A stretch of DNA of 64,000 nt from an uncultured Prevotella sp. (GTDB taxonomy: Bacteria; Bacteroidota; Bacteroidia; Bacteroidales; Bacteroidaceae). The position numbers and the translations under genes are program-made. Shown here piece after piece: positions 32,608-42,611 of this stretch. The stretch spans positions 1-64,000 of the forward strand of contig CAMUYR010000014.1 of NCBI GenBank assembly GCA_947164965.1, in the 5' to 3' direction. The notes below the pieces were generated by a model. The model was not told where the DNA came from, made no database searches, and saw nothing but the letters and a program-made list of their open reading frames with translations. The number at the start of each line of letters is the position of its first letter. Position 1 is the stretch's first letter.

Positions 32608-33188
32608 AGATAACAATGCTCGCACTGCTCATGGCAGTGGCATCGTATGGACAGACTGCCAAGCAGGTATTGGATAAAGCTGCTGCTGTGGTGTCCAATA
32701 AGAAAGGAGCACAGGCGTCGTTCACCATCAGCGGGCAGAACATGAACGCCAGCGGAACCATCGCCATCAAAGGCAAGAAGTTTCATGCCACCACCCCGCA
32801 AGCCACTATTTGGTTTGACGGCAAGACACAATGGACCTATATGAAGAAGAACGACGAGGTTAATGTGTCGAATCCATCGGAGTCGGAGTTGGCAGCCATC
32901 AACCCCTACAACTTCATCTACATGTACAAGAACGGCTACAGTTATACGATGGAGAAAAAGGGCTCGAACTATGTGATTCATCTTAAAGCCAACGGCAAGA
33001 AGCCTATTCAGGAGATGTTCATTACAATCGGGCAGAAAACGTCAGTTCCATCACAGATCCGGATGAAGCAAAGCAAGGGTTGGACAACCATCGACATCCG
33101 CAACTTCAAGCAGGCTTCATTGTCCGATGGAATGTTCCGTTTTAACTCCAAGGACTTTCCTTCGGCTGAGGTAATCGATTTAAGATAG
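32595..33188 (+). CDS. LolA-like outer-membrane lipoprotein carrier
   Basis: The 197-residue protein has a signal peptide (MERIKITMLALLMAVASYGQ) and the LolA pattern: KQVLDKAAAVVSNKKGAQAS, a run of beta strands with KGKKFHATTPQATIWFDGKT, and PSQIRMKQSKGWTTIDIRNF. It would ferry lipoproteins across the periplasm. It overlaps ftsK by 13 bp and is co-transcribed. Confidence 0.85.
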   Translation: MERIKITMLALLMAVASYGQTAKQVLDKAAAVVSNKKGAQASFTISGQNMNASGTIAIKGKKFHATTPQATIWFDGKTQWTYMKKNDEVNVSNPSESELAAINPYNFIYMYKNGYSYTMEKKGSNYVIHLKANGKKPIQEMFITIGQKTSVPSQIRMKQSKGWTTIDIRNFKQASLSDGMFRFNSKDFPSAEVIDLR

Positions 33189-33230
33189 TATATCACACAA
33201 ACAACACAACACGTTGAATATTAATAACTT

Positions 33231-34727
33231 ATGAACAAGATACAGCTATTTTTCCTCTTACGCAAGCATACAAAACTGAGTCAGAAGCGCCATCCCATGT
33301 TCGAAGCCAACCAATATGGTAAATTCTTCGGCTATCTCTTTGCAAGCATCATGGCTGTTGAGTTTATAGCTCTTGGCACGTTTCTCGGATGGATTGCAGC
33401 CAAGGAAGGAGAGCAAGAGGTACTGCTTTATGGCATGCCCTTCATATTGCTATTAGACTTCGCCTCGCGTTTTATGACGCAGCAGACACCATTGATGCTC
33501 GTGAAGCCCTATCTGCTGACACCTATCAAGAAATATTCGGCCATCGACTGTTTCCTGATCAACCAAGTATTTGACCTCGGCAACCTGTTTTGGATGGTGA
33601 TGTTCCTGCCCTACGTCTTCATCGTGTGGTGTGGCGGATTAAGCACGTGGGCTGCTTTGGGCATGCTGTTCCTTTTGCACCTCATGGTGGTAGTCAATAG
33701 CCAGTGGTACCTGCTGGTGCGCACGCTTGTCAACCAGAGCATGTGGTGGTGGGCACTCCCCATCGCATTCTACGGAGCGATGATAGCGCCCTTCATTCTG
33801 CTTCCTGATGGCGTCGCTGATAAAGTCTTCGATTTCATTGGCAATAACATCCTGGAACCCTTTGCCTTCTCATGGTGGTCGTTTGCCCTGTTTGCCATTC
33901 TGTTCGTCATCTTTTTCATAATTAACCGCAGCTTGCAGATGCGCTTTATCTACAGCGAGATATCGAAGGTAGAGAAGACCAAGATGAAGCACGTGTCAGA
34001 GTTCAGCGCTTTGAACCGCTTCGGACAGATTGGCGAATACCTGAAGTTGGAAATCAAGAGCACTATGCGCAATAAAGCCATCCGTTCACGCTTTATCCAA
34101 GGTATCTGCTTCATCACCTTCTTCTCGCTAGCTATCGCATTCGGCAATATTTATCAAGGCGACTTTGCCCGCAACTTCCTGTGTCTCTATGCCTTTGTGT
34201 TCTTTGGAGCCGTCAATCTGACAAAGGTGATGTGTCCAGAAGGCAATTATATCGATTTGCTGATGGTTCACGAAGAAAACATCCTGAAGTTGCTGACTGC
34301 CAAGTACTATTACTATTGCGCCATCCTGTTGTTGCCCTTGCTGCTGCAGTTGCCGCCAGTCATCACGGGCCAATTCTCTATCCTGATGTTGCTGGCCTAC
34401 ATGTTCACAGCCACGGGACCTATCTATTGCATGCTTTTCCAAATGGCTGTTTATAATAAGGACACCCTACCCTTGAACGACAAGATTACCGGAAAGAACC
34501 AGATGGAAAACAAGTGGCAGGCTATTCTCTCGATGGTTACGATGTTTGCGCCTGTTGTAGTTGTTTTACTCATCGAGGCTCTTTTCAGTGCCACAACGGC
34601 TTATCTTATTCTCATCGTCATCGGCCTTGCCTTCACCTTCAGCGAGCCATATTGGATGCGTAACATTTACCAACGCATGATGACTCGCAGATATGAGAAT
34701 CTGGAAGGATTCCATGCAACGAGGTAA
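33231..34727 (+). CDS. DUF5687 family integral membrane protein
   Basis: The 498-residue protein has about ten to twelve membrane helices, a charged N-terminus (LLRKHTKLSQKRHPMFEANQ) and a central cytoplasmic segment (ISKVEKTKMKHVSEFSALNR). It resembles DUF5687, membrane parts of ABC-type exporters in Bacteroidetes that usually sit next to an ATPase gene. No ATPase is adjacent here, so it is either an orphan or works with one encoded elsewhere. The substrate is unknown. Confidence 0.65.
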   Translation: MNKIQLFFLLRKHTKLSQKRHPMFEANQYGKFFGYLFASIMAVEFIALGTFLGWIAAKEGEQEVLLYGMPFILLLDFASRFMTQQTPLMLVKPYLLTPIKKYSAIDCFLINQVFDLGNLFWMVMFLPYVFIVWCGGLSTWAALGMLFLLHLMVVVNSQWYLLVRTLVNQSMWWWALPIAFYGAMIAPFILLPDGVADKVFDFIGNNILEPFAFSWWSFALFAILFVIFFIINRSLQMRFIYSEISKVEKTKMKHVSEFSALNRFGQIGEYLKLEIKSTMRNKAIRSRFIQGICFITFFSLAIAFGNIYQGDFARNFLCLYAFVFFGAVNLTKVMCPEGNYIDLLMVHEENILKLLTAKYYYYCAILLLPLLLQLPPVITGQFSILMLLAYMFTATGPIYCMLFQMAVYNKDTLPLNDKITGKNQMENKWQAILSMVTMFAPVVVVLLIEALFSATTAYLILIVIGLAFTFSEPYWMRNIYQRMMTRRYENLEGFHATR

Positions 34728-34748
34728 GTGAAAAGTGAAAAGTGAAAA
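34728..34748. repeat. Short tandem repeat (GTGAAAA x3)
   Basis: Three 7-bp units follow the DUF5687 stop in the gap before rlmH. This looks like simple-sequence intergenic filler common in the order. Confidence 0.5.
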
Positions 34749-34766
34749 ATTCGCTACCGCCCAAAA

Positions 34767-35237
34767 ATGAAAACTGTTCTGATTCAGGTTGGTAAGACGG
34801 TCAATAAGCACTTCATAGCTTGTATTAATGACTATGTGGAACGCATCAGTCACTACATGCCTTTCGAAGTGGTGACCATTCCCGAACTGAAAAACACCAA
34901 GAAGCTCAGTGAGGAACAGCAGAAAGAGGCCGAAGGAGAACTGATTCTGAAACAGCTGCAACCTTCGGACACCGTCGTCTTGCTTGATGAGCACGGACGC
35001 GAATATCGCAGCGTGGACTTTGCCCGTTGGCTCGAACAGAAACAGCAGACAGCCCGTCGCCTCGTCTTCATTATCGGAGGCCCTTACGGCTTCTCGCAAG
35101 CTGTTTATCAGCGTGCCAACGAACAGTTGTCGCTATCGAAAATGACGTTTTCCCACCAAATGATACGCCTCACCTTTACCGAACAGCTTTATCGGGCTTG
35201 TACTATTATTAAAGGTGAGCCGTATCATCATGAATAG
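34767..35237 (+). CDS. rlmH: 23S rRNA (pseudouridine1915-N3)-methyltransferase
   Basis: The 156-residue protein is full length for RlmH (MKTVLIQVGKTVNKHFIACI). It has the SPOUT knot motifs VLLDEHGREYRSVDFARWL, FIIGGPYGFSQAV and LSKMTFSHQMIRLTFTEQLY. It methylates pseudouridine 1915 in helix 69 of 23S rRNA. The 3' end overlaps the convergent feoB gene by 10 bp. Confidence 0.95.
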   Translation: MKTVLIQVGKTVNKHFIACINDYVERISHYMPFEVVTIPELKNTKKLSEEQQKEAEGELILKQLQPSDTVVLLDEHGREYRSVDFARWLEQKQQTARRLVFIIGGPYGFSQAVYQRANEQLSLSKMTFSHQMIRLTFTEQLYRACTIIKGEPYHHE

Positions 35238-37528
35238 AACAAGCTTCCTATCTGGTAGAACAGGGCCGAAACCACCCAAGCCAATCCTGTGGTGTAAAGT
35301 GCTGCAAACATAGCCCAGCGCCAAGAACCGCTCTCGTTTTTGATGGCCACAATCGTAGCAATGCAGGGGAAATAGATGAGCACGAACAACAGGAAGCTAT
35401 AGGCTACTAACGGCGTGAAATCGAAAGCTGCCTCGCCATACAACACACCAATCGTTGAAGCTACAATCTCCTTGGCCCCAACACCAGCTATCAGGCTGAC
35501 ATCCAGTCGCCAGTTGAAGCCTTGGGGCACGAACAATGGTTCTATCGCTTTTCCCAACATGCCAATAAAGCTCTCTTCCAACGATTCTGCAACACCTGAT
35601 GTTCCAAAGTATCCTAATGCCCAAACAATGATTGATGCCACGAGAATCACACCACCCATCTTCTTCAAATACTGCTTTCCTTTTTCCCAAGTATGACGAA
35701 ATATAGCCTTTGCTGTCGGGAAACGGTAAGGAGGCAGTTCCATCACGAAAGGCGTGTCTTCGCCTTTAATAACGAAAGTGCTCAGCAGACGGGAAACGAT
35801 GACAGAAAGCACTATGCCGATGAAATAGAGCGAAATCATCACCAGGCTCTGATACTTCACAGCAAAAAATGCGCCTGTGATCATGATGTATATAGGCAGT
35901 CTGGCCGAGCACGACATCAAAGGCAACACCAGCATTGTAATCAGTCTCGAACGACGGCTCTCAACTGTTCTGGTAGCCATCACTGCCGGCACGTTACAGC
36001 CAAAGCCCATGATTAATGGGATAAACGACTTGCCGTGCAATCCCATGCCGTGCATCAATTTATCCATGATGAATGCCGCACGAGCCATATAGCCCGAGTC
36101 TTCCATTATAGATATAAATGTGTAGAGAATTAATATCTGCGGCAGGAAGACGATTACCGAACCGACACCGGCAATAATACCGTCAACCAGCATTGCTTTC
36201 AGCGGACCGTCACTCATCGTGTCTCCAATCAGCTCACCCAGCCAACTTACGCCAGCATCAATCCAATCCATCGGGTATTGACCTAGGGTAAAGGTCACTT
36301 CGAACATCAGAAACAGCAGGGCAAAGAAGATGGGGAATCCCAACCAGCGATTGGTAATGAGCGCGTCAAGTCGGTGCGTCACTTGATAAGTGTTTTCTTT
36401 CTGTCCCACCTTATAGCCGGCCTCTTGCAAAGCACCACGTACAAAGCCGTATTTGGCGTCCATGATGGCTGTCTCAGAATCTTCTCCAGTCTCTTCCTTC
36501 ACACGATGCACCGCCACATCACGAGCTTCAATAATCTGCTGTGCCTCGGGCAAAGCCGTAATCACACGTTCTGCCTCCGTATCTTTCTCCAGCAGTTTCA
36601 ATGCCAGCCAACGGGTGCTGTAACGCAATCGCAGCAAGTCGTTGCCCTTCAGGAATTTCTGAATATTTGCGATTCCTTGTTCTATCTCATGACCGTGATT
36701 GATGTGGATGTGACGATAGTAGTTGTCGTGACCCTCCTGACTTTCAAAAATATGAATCACCTCTCGCAACAAATCCTGCAGTCCCCTACCCGTCTTAAAC
36801 GACGTTGGCACCATCGGCATACCCATTAGCGAACTCAGCGTGTCGATGTCCAGATGATCGCCTCGGCGCTCCGTTTCATCAAACATATTCAGCGCGCACA
36901 CCACTCTGAGGTGCATGTCCATCAGCTGAGTCGTCAGATAAAGATTGCGCTCTAAGTTGGAAGAGTCGATGACGTTGATAATTACATCAGGCGTCTCTTC
37001 CACCAGTTGTTTTCTTACATAGAGTTCCTCAGGCGAATAAGCCGTCAGTGAATAAGTGCCAGGCAGGTCAACGAGCTTCAGATGATAGCCCTCAAAGTCG
37101 GCATAGCCCTCTTTGGCATCGACGGTTACACCACTATAATTACCCACGCGCTCGTGCGCGCCCGAAGCAAAATTGAAAAGCGATGTCTTACCACAGTTGG
37201 GATTTCCAACGAGAGCAACGTTGATGGTATGGCGGGCGGAATGAGTCGCGTAATGAGCCGCCGTCGACACGTTTTGCGGTTCGGTAATGTCGGCAGCCTC
37301 GCTTTCATCCTGACTCACCTCTATCTGTTCGGCTTCCTGGCGTCGAAGGCTCACCTCATATCCCATTACCTTATATTTCACAGGATCCTGCAAGGGAGCA
37401 CTCTGCAACACATCTACGCGTTGCCCCTTGATAAATCCCATTTCCACAATACGCTTGCGGAAACCTCCGTGTCCTTTTACCTTGACGATAAACGCTTCGT
37501 CGCCCGTCTTCAATTCAGAGAGTCTCAT
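35228..37528 (-). CDS. feoB: Fused FeoA-FeoB ferrous iron transporter
   Basis: The 766-residue protein starts with a FeoA (SH3-like) domain of about 75 residues (MRLSELKTGDEAFIVKVKGH). A FeoB G-domain follows with G1 GNPNCGKTSLFN, G3 DLPGTYSL and G4 NMFDE. Next come a helical spacer and the permease, with Gate motifs PLIMGFGCNVPAVMATR and a later Cys-containing segment (FPCIATIVAIKNE). It imports Fe(II) across the inner membrane. The A-B fusion is common in Bacteroidetes and removes the need for separate FeoA. A -7 element is at 37551-37558. Confidence 0.95.
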   Translation of the reverse strand: MRLSELKTGDEAFIVKVKGHGGFRKRIVEMGFIKGQRVDVLQSAPLQDPVKYKVMGYEVSLRRQEAEQIEVSQDESEAADITEPQNVSTAAHYATHSARHTINVALVGNPNCGKTSLFNFASGAHERVGNYSGVTVDAKEGYADFEGYHLKLVDLPGTYSLTAYSPEELYVRKQLVEETPDVIINVIDSSNLERNLYLTTQLMDMHLRVVCALNMFDETERRGDHLDIDTLSSLMGMPMVPTSFKTGRGLQDLLREVIHIFESQEGHDNYYRHIHINHGHEIEQGIANIQKFLKGNDLLRLRYSTRWLALKLLEKDTEAERVITALPEAQQIIEARDVAVHRVKEETGEDSETAIMDAKYGFVRGALQEAGYKVGQKENTYQVTHRLDALITNRWLGFPIFFALLFLMFEVTFTLGQYPMDWIDAGVSWLGELIGDTMSDGPLKAMLVDGIIAGVGSVIVFLPQILILYTFISIMEDSGYMARAAFIMDKLMHGMGLHGKSFIPLIMGFGCNVPAVMATRTVESRRSRLITMLVLPLMSCSARLPIYIMITGAFFAVKYQSLVMISLYFIGIVLSVIVSRLLSTFVIKGEDTPFVMELPPYRFPTAKAIFRHTWEKGKQYLKKMGGVILVASIIVWALGYFGTSGVAESLEESFIGMLGKAIEPLFVPQGFNWRLDVSLIAGVGAKEIVASTIGVLYGEAAFDFTPLVAYSFLLFVLIYFPCIATIVAIKNESGSWRWAMFAALYTTGLAWVVSALFYQIGSLFYS

Positions 37529-37550
37529 TCTTTATCTTTTTATTTGCGTG

Positions 37551-37558
37551 CAAAGGTA
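37551..37558 (-). promoter_or_regulatory. -7 element for feoAB
   Basis: The minus strand reads TACCTTTG, 22 bp before feoB. No Fur-box-like palindrome was recognised nearby. Confidence 0.6.
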
Positions 37559-37614
37559 GCAAATAAAAACCATAAAGACGAATATTTTTGTGCAAATACC
37601 TAAAAATGATGATG

Positions 37615-38307
37615 TTATTCTAATGGCTTCACGAATTTCATCTCGTGAAGAATGCGCTTCTGGCGTTTCAACATATAGCCCGACGGCTTAGCTGAATTGA
37701 AACGACGGGGATTGGGCAGCGTGGCAGCAATCAGTGCACATTGCGGCTTGGTCAGCTTGTCGGCAGTCGTATTAAAATGCCATTCTGCCACTGCATCGGC
37801 ACCATAGATTCCGTTGCCCATTTCGATAGAATTAAGATAGACTTCCATAATGCGTTGCTTCGACCACATCAGCTCAATCAACGCAGTAAAATACACCTCA
37901 AGACCTTTGCGCGTCCATGAACGACCAGGCCACAGAAACACGTTCTTGGCCGTTTGCTGCGAAATGGTCGAAGCCCCCAGTTTTCTCTTTTCCGGATGCT
38001 TCATATTTCGCATAGCGGCATGTTCTATGGCTTTATAATCGAAGCCGTTATGCTCTAAGAATCGGGCATCTTCAGAAGCCATCACCGCCAACGACAGCGA
38101 GGGCGATATTTCTTCCAGCGGAACCCAGTGGTGGTGCAACGTCATCTCCTGGCCTGCCGACACCTGCTGTCCCAGACGGATAAACATGAGAGGCGTGAAG
38201 TAGACGGGCAACCAGCGCAGGGCTACCACAGAAAGGATAGTGGAGGCAAAGAATGCCACCACTATCCATATGATTACTTTCTTAATGAAAGCGCGGATTT
38301 TCTTCAT
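37615..38307 (-). CDS. mtgA: Monofunctional peptidoglycan glycosyltransferase
   Basis: The 230-residue protein has one N-terminal membrane helix ([20 protein letters not shown]) and a GT51 domain with the catalytic Glu in [14 protein letters not shown] and the motif [20 protein letters not shown], then [16 protein letters not shown]. There is no transpeptidase domain. It polymerises lipid II into glycan strands. It follows the OmpA-like gene on the same strand after 41 bp. Confidence 0.94.
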   Translation of the reverse strand: MKKIRAFIKKVIIWIVVAFFASTILSVVALRWLPVYFTPLMFIRLGQQVSAGQEMTLHHHWVPLEEISPSLSLAVMASEDARFLEHNGFDYKAIEHAAMRNMKHPEKRKLGASTISQQTAKNVFLWPGRSWTRKGLEVYFTALIELMWSKQRIMEVYLNSIEMGNGIYGADAVAEWHFNTTADKLTKPQCALIAATLPNPRRFNSAKPSGYMLKRQKRILHEMKFVKPLE

Positions 38308-38348
38308 ATATTCTGGCTAACAGCGAACTGCTAACAGCTAACCGCCAA

Positions 38349-39008
38349 TTAGTTAGCCTGCGACTGAGCAGCCTGAATCATCTGCTGAGAAGCATACATG
38401 TAAACCTCAACGCGACGATTCTGCTGACGGCCAGCCTCGGTAGAGTTGTCGGCAACGGGATTCTTTGAACCCTGACCGTCTACTACCTTAATGTTGCTTA
38501 CGCCCTGGTTAACCAAGCTCTTCTGAACGGCCTGAGCACGCTTCTTTGACAGAGGATTGTTGATGGCGTCAGAACCAGTGCTGTCGGTATGACCGTAAAT
38601 GGCCACATCCATGTCGCTGTTCTTCTTCAGCACGTCAGCAATCTGCTTGATAGAGTTTTGAGATGTAGCGTTCAGGTCAGACTTACCGGTAGCAAACAAG
38701 ATACCAGAATCGAATGAAACCTTCACAGCGTCCAAGCCGTTAGCATCCTTAACGGTCTCAACCTTTGCGTTCTGAACCTTAGCGGCTTCTGCCTTAGCTT
38801 TGTCCATGCGGTTACCAATGACGGCACCGACACCAGCGCCTACAGCACCACCGACAACAGCACCAACGGCTGTGTTACCAGCAATTGCGCCAATAATTCC
38901 ACCTAACACAGCACCGCCACCGGCACCAACACCTGCGCCTTTCTGAGTATTGTTACAAGCGAACAACAAACCCACGCAAAGCAGCAAAGAAACAATTTTT
39001 GTCTTCAT
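38349..39008 (-). CDS. OmpA-family lipoprotein with glycine-zipper domain
   Basis: From ATG 39008 the protein has 219 residues and starts with a lipoprotein signal (IVSLLLCVGLLFACNN). Next is a Gly/Ala-rich glycine zipper (GGGAVLGGIIGAIAGNTAVG) that may insert in the membrane, then a C-terminal OmpA-like peptidoglycan-binding domain with IYGHTDSTGSDAINNPLSKK and RVEVYM. It resembles the YiaD type. The track start at 39092 runs through the promoter and is rejected. It probably links the outer membrane to the cell wall. Confidence 0.9.
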   Translation of the reverse strand: MKTKIVSLLLCVGLLFACNNTQKGAGVGAGGGAVLGGIIGAIAGNTAVGAVVGGAVGAGVGAVIGNRMDKAKAEAAKVQNAKVETVKDANGLDAVKVSFDSGILFATGKSDLNATSQNSIKQIADVLKKNSDMDVAIYGHTDSTGSDAINNPLSKKRAQAVQKSLVNQGVSNIKVVDGQGSKNPVADNSTEAGRQQNRRVEVYMYASQQMIQAAQSQAN

Positions 39009-39048
39009 AATCTTATTATTTAAAAGTGAAACATTCAATTTTCGGATG

Positions 39049-39056
39049 CAAATATA
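39049..39056 (-). promoter_or_regulatory. -7 element for the OmpA-like gene
   Basis: The minus strand reads TATATTTG, 40 bp before ATG 39008. It supports the internal start. Confidence 0.55.
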
Positions 39057-39078
39057 GAAAATAATTATCAAATAACAA

Positions 39079-39108
39079 TTGAAAATTCTCATTTATTTTG
39101 TACCTTTG
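39079..39108 (+). promoter_or_regulatory. Promoter of proS-rbr
   Basis: TTG (39079-39081), a 19-bp spacer and TACCTTTG (39101-39108), 29 bp before proS. It is divergent to the OmpA-like promoter. Confidence 0.7.
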
Positions 39109-39137
39109 CAGCAAAATTTAAGAAAACGTACAAAAAT

Positions 39138-40613
39138 ATGGCAAAAGAATTAAAAGATTTAACGAAAAGGGCTGATAACTACAGTCAGTGGTACAACGAT
39201 CTTGTGGTGAAGGCCGACCTGGCAGAGCAGTCAGCTGTTCGCGGCTGTATGGTAATCAAGCCTTACGGCTACGCTATTTGGGAAAAGATGCAGCAGCAAC
39301 TGGACAAGATGTTCAAGGAGACGGGCGCTCAGAATGCCTACTTCCCCCTGTTGATTCCCAAGTCATTTCTCTCTCGCGAGGCCGAACACGTCGAGGGTTT
39401 CGCCAAAGAGGCTGCCGTCGTCACTCACTATCGTCTGAAGGCTGCCGATGGCGGCGTGGTCGTTGACCCTGCTGCTAAGTTGGAAGAAGAGCTGATTATC
39501 CGCCCCACTTCGGAGACGATTATCTGGAACACCTATAAGAACTGGATTCAGTCATGGCGCGACCTGCCCCTGATGTGCAATCAGTGGTGTAACGTCATGC
39601 GTTGGGAGATGCGCACGCGTCCTTTCCTCCGCACTTCTGAGTTCCTGTGGCAGGAAGGTCACACCGCTCATGCTACCCGCGAGGAGGCTGAAGAGGAAGC
39701 CAAGAAGATGCTGAAGGTTTATGCCAAGTTTGCTGAGGAATGGATGGCCGTTCCCGTATTACAGGGTGTGAAGAGCGAGACCGAGCGCTTTGCCGGTGCT
39801 CTCGACACTTACACCATCGAGGCTATGATGCAAGACGGCAAGGCACTGCAGAGTGGTACCAGCCACTTCCTCGGTCAGAACTTCGCCAAGGCTTTCGAGG
39901 TGACCTATCTTAATAAGGAGAACAAGCCCGAGTACGTCTGGGCAACATCGTGGGGTGTTTCTACCCGACTGATCGGCGCGCTCATCATGACGCACTCCGA
40001 CGACAACGGACTGGTATTGCCTCCACGCTTGGCTCCTATCCAGGTTGTCATCATTCCTATTGCTAACAAGCCCGAACAGCTGGAGCAGGTGAACAGCGCC
40101 GTACAGCCTATCATCGAGAAGCTGCGCAATGCCGGCATCAGCGTGAAGTTCGACGATGCCGACAATAAGCGCCCGGGCTTCAAGTTTGCCGACTACGAGC
40201 TGAAGGGTGTTCCCGTGCGCCTGGTACTTGGTGCCCGCGACTTGGAGAACGGTACTATTGAGGTGATGCGCCGTGACACCTTGGAGAAAGAGACCCGTTC
40301 TATCGATGGAATCGCAGAATATGTTGAGCAGTTGCTTGAGGACATCCAAAAGAACATCTTCGAGAAGGCCCGCAAGTATCGCGACGACCGCGTCTACGAG
40401 TGCGACAACTACGAGGAGTTCAAGGAGCGCGTCAAGGACGGCGGCTTTTTCCTCTGCCACTGGGACGGCACCGCTGAGACCGAGGCACAGATCAAGGAAG
40501 AGACGCAGGCAACCATCCGCTGCGTGCCGTTTGCCTACGAGCAGACGCCCGGCACCGATATGGTCAGCGGCAAGCCCGCCAAACATCGTGTTATTATAGC
40601 CCGCAGTTACTAA
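39138..40613 (+). CDS. proS: Prolyl-tRNA synthetase (archaeal/eukaryote-like short type)
   Basis: The 491-residue protein is the short form without an inserted editing domain. Class II motifs include [17 protein letters not shown] (motif 1), [25 protein letters not shown] (motif 2, shortened here) and [17 protein letters not shown] (motif 3). A C-terminal anticodon-binding and zinc-like extension follows. It charges tRNA-Pro. The rubrerythrin gene follows after 26 bp. Confidence 0.96.
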   Translation: MAKELKDLTKRADNYSQWYNDLVVKADLAEQSAVRGCMVIKPYGYAIWEKMQQQLDKMFKETGAQNAYFPLLIPKSFLSREAEHVEGFAKEAAVVTHYRLKAADGGVVVDPAAKLEEELIIRPTSETIIWNTYKNWIQSWRDLPLMCNQWCNVMRWEMRTRPFLRTSEFLWQEGHTAHATREEAEEEAKKMLKVYAKFAEEWMAVPVLQGVKSETERFAGALDTYTIEAMMQDGKALQSGTSHFLGQNFAKAFEVTYLNKENKPEYVWATSWGVSTRLIGALIMTHSDDNGLVLPPRLAPIQVVIIPIANKPEQLEQVNSAVQPIIEKLRNAGISVKFDDADNKRPGFKFADYELKGVPVRLVLGARDLENGTIEVMRRDTLEKETRSIDGIAEYVEQLLEDIQKNIFEKARKYRDDRVYECDNYEEFKERVKDGGFFLCHWDGTAETEAQIKEETQATIRCVPFAYEQTPGTDMVSGKPAKHRVIIARSY

Positions 40614-40639
40614 ACTAACCCCTATAACACTAAACGAAT

Positions 40640-41182
40640 ATGAAAGAACTGAAAGGAACAAAGACAGAGAAGAATCTGCAGGAGGCTTTTGCCGGTGAGA
40701 GCCAGGCACGTAACAAATACACCTACTGGGCATCGAAGGCCAAGAAGGACGGTTACGTACAGATAGCAGCTATCTTTGAGGAGACTGCCGCCAACGAGAA
40801 AGAGCACGCCAAGATGTGGTTCAAACTGCTGGAGGGCGGTGCCATCAAGTCGACACCAGAGAATCTGGAGGCCGCTGCCAGTGGCGAGAACTTCGAGTGG
40901 ACCGACATGTACGCCCGCATGGCACAGGAGGCTCGCGAGGAAGGCTTCGACGAGATTGCCGAGAAGTTTGAGGGTGTAGCCAAAATCGAGAAGGAACACG
41001 AAGAGCGCTATCGCAAGTTGCTCGATAATATTAAAAAGGAACGCGTGTTCTCGAAGGACGGCGACGTCATCTGGCAATGCTCTAACTGCGGCCACATCGT
41101 TGTCGGCAAGAAAGCACCCGATGAGTGCCCCGTCTGCAACCATCCGCAGGCCTACTTCCAGGTGAAGGCAGAAAACTATTAA
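40640..41182 (+). CDS. rbr: Rubrerythrin
   Basis: The 180-residue protein has a ferritin-like four-helix domain with metal-binding E-x-x-H sets ([49 protein letters not shown]). A C-terminal rubredoxin follows with two CxxC pairs ([22 protein letters not shown]). It reduces hydrogen peroxide in the cytoplasm and is a main peroxide defence in anaerobes. It is probably expressed from the proS promoter and ends in a terminator at 41191-41225. Confidence 0.95.
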   Translation: MKELKGTKTEKNLQEAFAGESQARNKYTYWASKAKKDGYVQIAAIFEETAANEKEHAKMWFKLLEGGAIKSTPENLEAAASGENFEWTDMYARMAQEAREEGFDEIAEKFEGVAKIEKEHEERYRKLLDNIKKERVFSKDGDVIWQCSNCGHIVVGKKAPDECPVCNHPQAYFQVKAENY

Positions 41183-41190
41183 TTGGATAA

Positions 41191-41225
41191 AAGGAGATAG
41201 CCGCTTTTCAGCGGCTATCTTCCTT
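41191..41225. terminator. Bidirectional terminator between rbr and panD
   Basis: AAGGAGATAGCCGCT pairs with AGCGGCTATCTTCCTT over about 15 bp with one bulge. T-rich sequence lies to the right and A-rich to the left, so it can serve both convergent genes. Confidence 0.85.
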
Positions 41226-41229
41226 TATT

Positions 41230-41574
41230 TTACAGGCTGTTTCCCGCTTTCGGAAACACCACCGTAGGCTTAAACTGCTTGGCCTCTTCGAAATCCATGA
41301 GCGCATACGATATGATGATAACCACATCGCCCACCTGCACTCTGCGCGCTGCCGCTCCGTTCAGGCAGATGCAGCCCGAGCCACGCTCACCTTTTATGAT
41401 ATAAGTCTCAAACCGTTCACCGTTGTTGTTGTCCAACACCTGCACTTTCTCGCCGGCTATCAGATTGGCAGCATCCATCAAGTCCTCGTCAATGGTAATA
41501 CTGCCCATATAGTTCAGATTAGCCTCTGTCACCGTCACGCAGTGCAGCTTCGACTTCATTACTTCTATCATCAT
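41230..41574 (-). CDS. panD: Aspartate 1-decarboxylase
   Basis: From ATG 41574 the protein has 114 residues ([20 protein letters not shown]), the normal size. The Gly-Ser self-cleavage site that makes the pyruvoyl group is in [11 protein letters not shown], and the conserved [26 protein letters not shown] follows in part. It makes beta-alanine for pantothenate. The track start at 41613 overlaps panC and has no support; GGAAGAG lies just before ATG 41574. It is last in a panC-panD operon. Confidence 0.95.
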   Translation of the reverse strand: MMIEVMKSKLHCVTVTEANLNYMGSITIDEDLMDAANLIAGEKVQVLDNNNGERFETYIIKGERGSGCICLNGAAARRVQVGDVVIIISYALMDFEEAKQFKPTVVFPKAGNSL

Positions 41575-41587
41575 CTCTTCCAGCGGT

Positions 41588-42439
41588 TTATGATTTATAT
41601 TTGATGTGATCAATCAGTCGGATTGGCGTATGGCCGCAGTACACGGTGATACAACCTACGACGTAGGGCGTATCGTCCCACGACTCAACGTCCTGCAGCG
41701 TGTTGCCGTCGACTATCGAGAAATACTCCACGTCCAATCCCTCTACGGCATTGATGTCGGCCACCACCTTGTCGTGCGTTTCCTTCACCGTATGCTTCTT
41801 GGCGTAAGCCAGGCTCTTCTTCAGGGCCTCGTAGATTTTCGGAGCAATGGCTCTCTCCTCCTTGGTCAGCAGCGTGTTACGCGAGCTGCGAGCCAGTCCG
41901 TCGTCGTCTCTCACGATGTCGCACTCCACAATCTGCACACCCAGTCCCAAGTGTCTCACCATTGCCTTTACGACGGCTATCTGCTGCCAGTCCTTCTCAC
42001 CGAAGTAGGCGCGCTGGGGCTTCACGATATAGAACAGACGGCTGACCACCTGACAGACACCATTGAAGTGGCCGGGGCGGTGCGCGCCTTCCATCACTGT
42101 CGACACGGGCGGATACTCAAACTGACGCGTGTCGGGCACGGGATACATCTCCTCGACCGACGGCGCCAGTACATAGTCGGCACCGCACGACTCCAGCAAC
42201 AGGCAGTCGGCATCCAGCGTCCGTGGGTAGTTCTTCAGGTCGTTCTTATCGTTAAACTGCGTTGGGTTTACAAATACCGACACTACGGTTATCCCGTTCT
42301 CCTTCACACTGCGGCGCACCAGCGAGGCATGACCCTCATGCAAGGCGCCCATCGTGGGAACTAGTCCAATCTCTTTTCCTTTTTTGCGATCTTCGAACAG
42401 TTGGTTCTGAAGGTCCACAATCCTATTGAATACTTTCAT
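41588..42439 (-). CDS. panC: Pantothenate synthetase
   Basis: The 283-residue protein has the HIGH-type motif [35 protein letters not shown], the adenylate-binding [14 protein letters not shown] and [12 protein letters not shown]. It condenses pantoate and beta-alanine with ATP. panD lies 13 bp downstream, so the two terminal steps are made together. A weak TTATTTTG-like element lies upstream on the minus strand, so the promoter is uncertain. Confidence 0.96.
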   Translation of the reverse strand: MKVFNRIVDLQNQLFEDRKKGKEIGLVPTMGALHEGHASLVRRSVKENGITVVSVFVNPTQFNDKNDLKNYPRTLDADCLLLESCGADYVLAPSVEEMYPVPDTRQFEYPPVSTVMEGAHRPGHFNGVCQVVSRLFYIVKPQRAYFGEKDWQQIAVVKAMVRHLGLGVQIVECDIVRDDDGLARSSRNTLLTKEERAIAPKIYEALKKSLAYAKKHTVKETHDKVVADINAVEGLDVEYFSIVDGNTLQDVESWDDTPYVVGCITVYCGHTPIRLIDHIKYKS

Positions 42440-42583
42440 TCTTTTTTCTTAGTTGTCTCGAAATCGGGTGCAAAATAACAACATTTTTACCAAATAAGGA
42501 AAAAATAACGTAAAAATATGCCAAATTTGAGGCTAAAAATCCTTAAATATGCACGTTTTTGATGATTTGAGAATTTTTTTTCG

Positions 42584-42591
42584 TAACTTTG
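42584..42591 (+). promoter_or_regulatory. -7 element for the GT5-DUF4270 operon
   Basis: TAACTTTG lies 20 bp before the ATG at 42612 and is divergent to panC. Confidence 0.6.
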
Positions 42592-42611
42592 CGCTGTAAA
42601 AAGCAAGATTT

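Noticed and set aside
34728-34748. GTGAAAA tandem repeat as a regulatory array
   Set aside because: Only three units, simple sequence, and similar filler is common; there is no promoter context.
38349-39092. Longer start of the OmpA-like gene (39092)
   Set aside because: It would read through the -7 element and place residues before the lipoprotein signal.
39759-40733. 324-aa minus-strand ORF opposite proS
   Set aside because: Shadow frame of the strongly recognisable prolyl-tRNA synthetase, and it runs into rbr.
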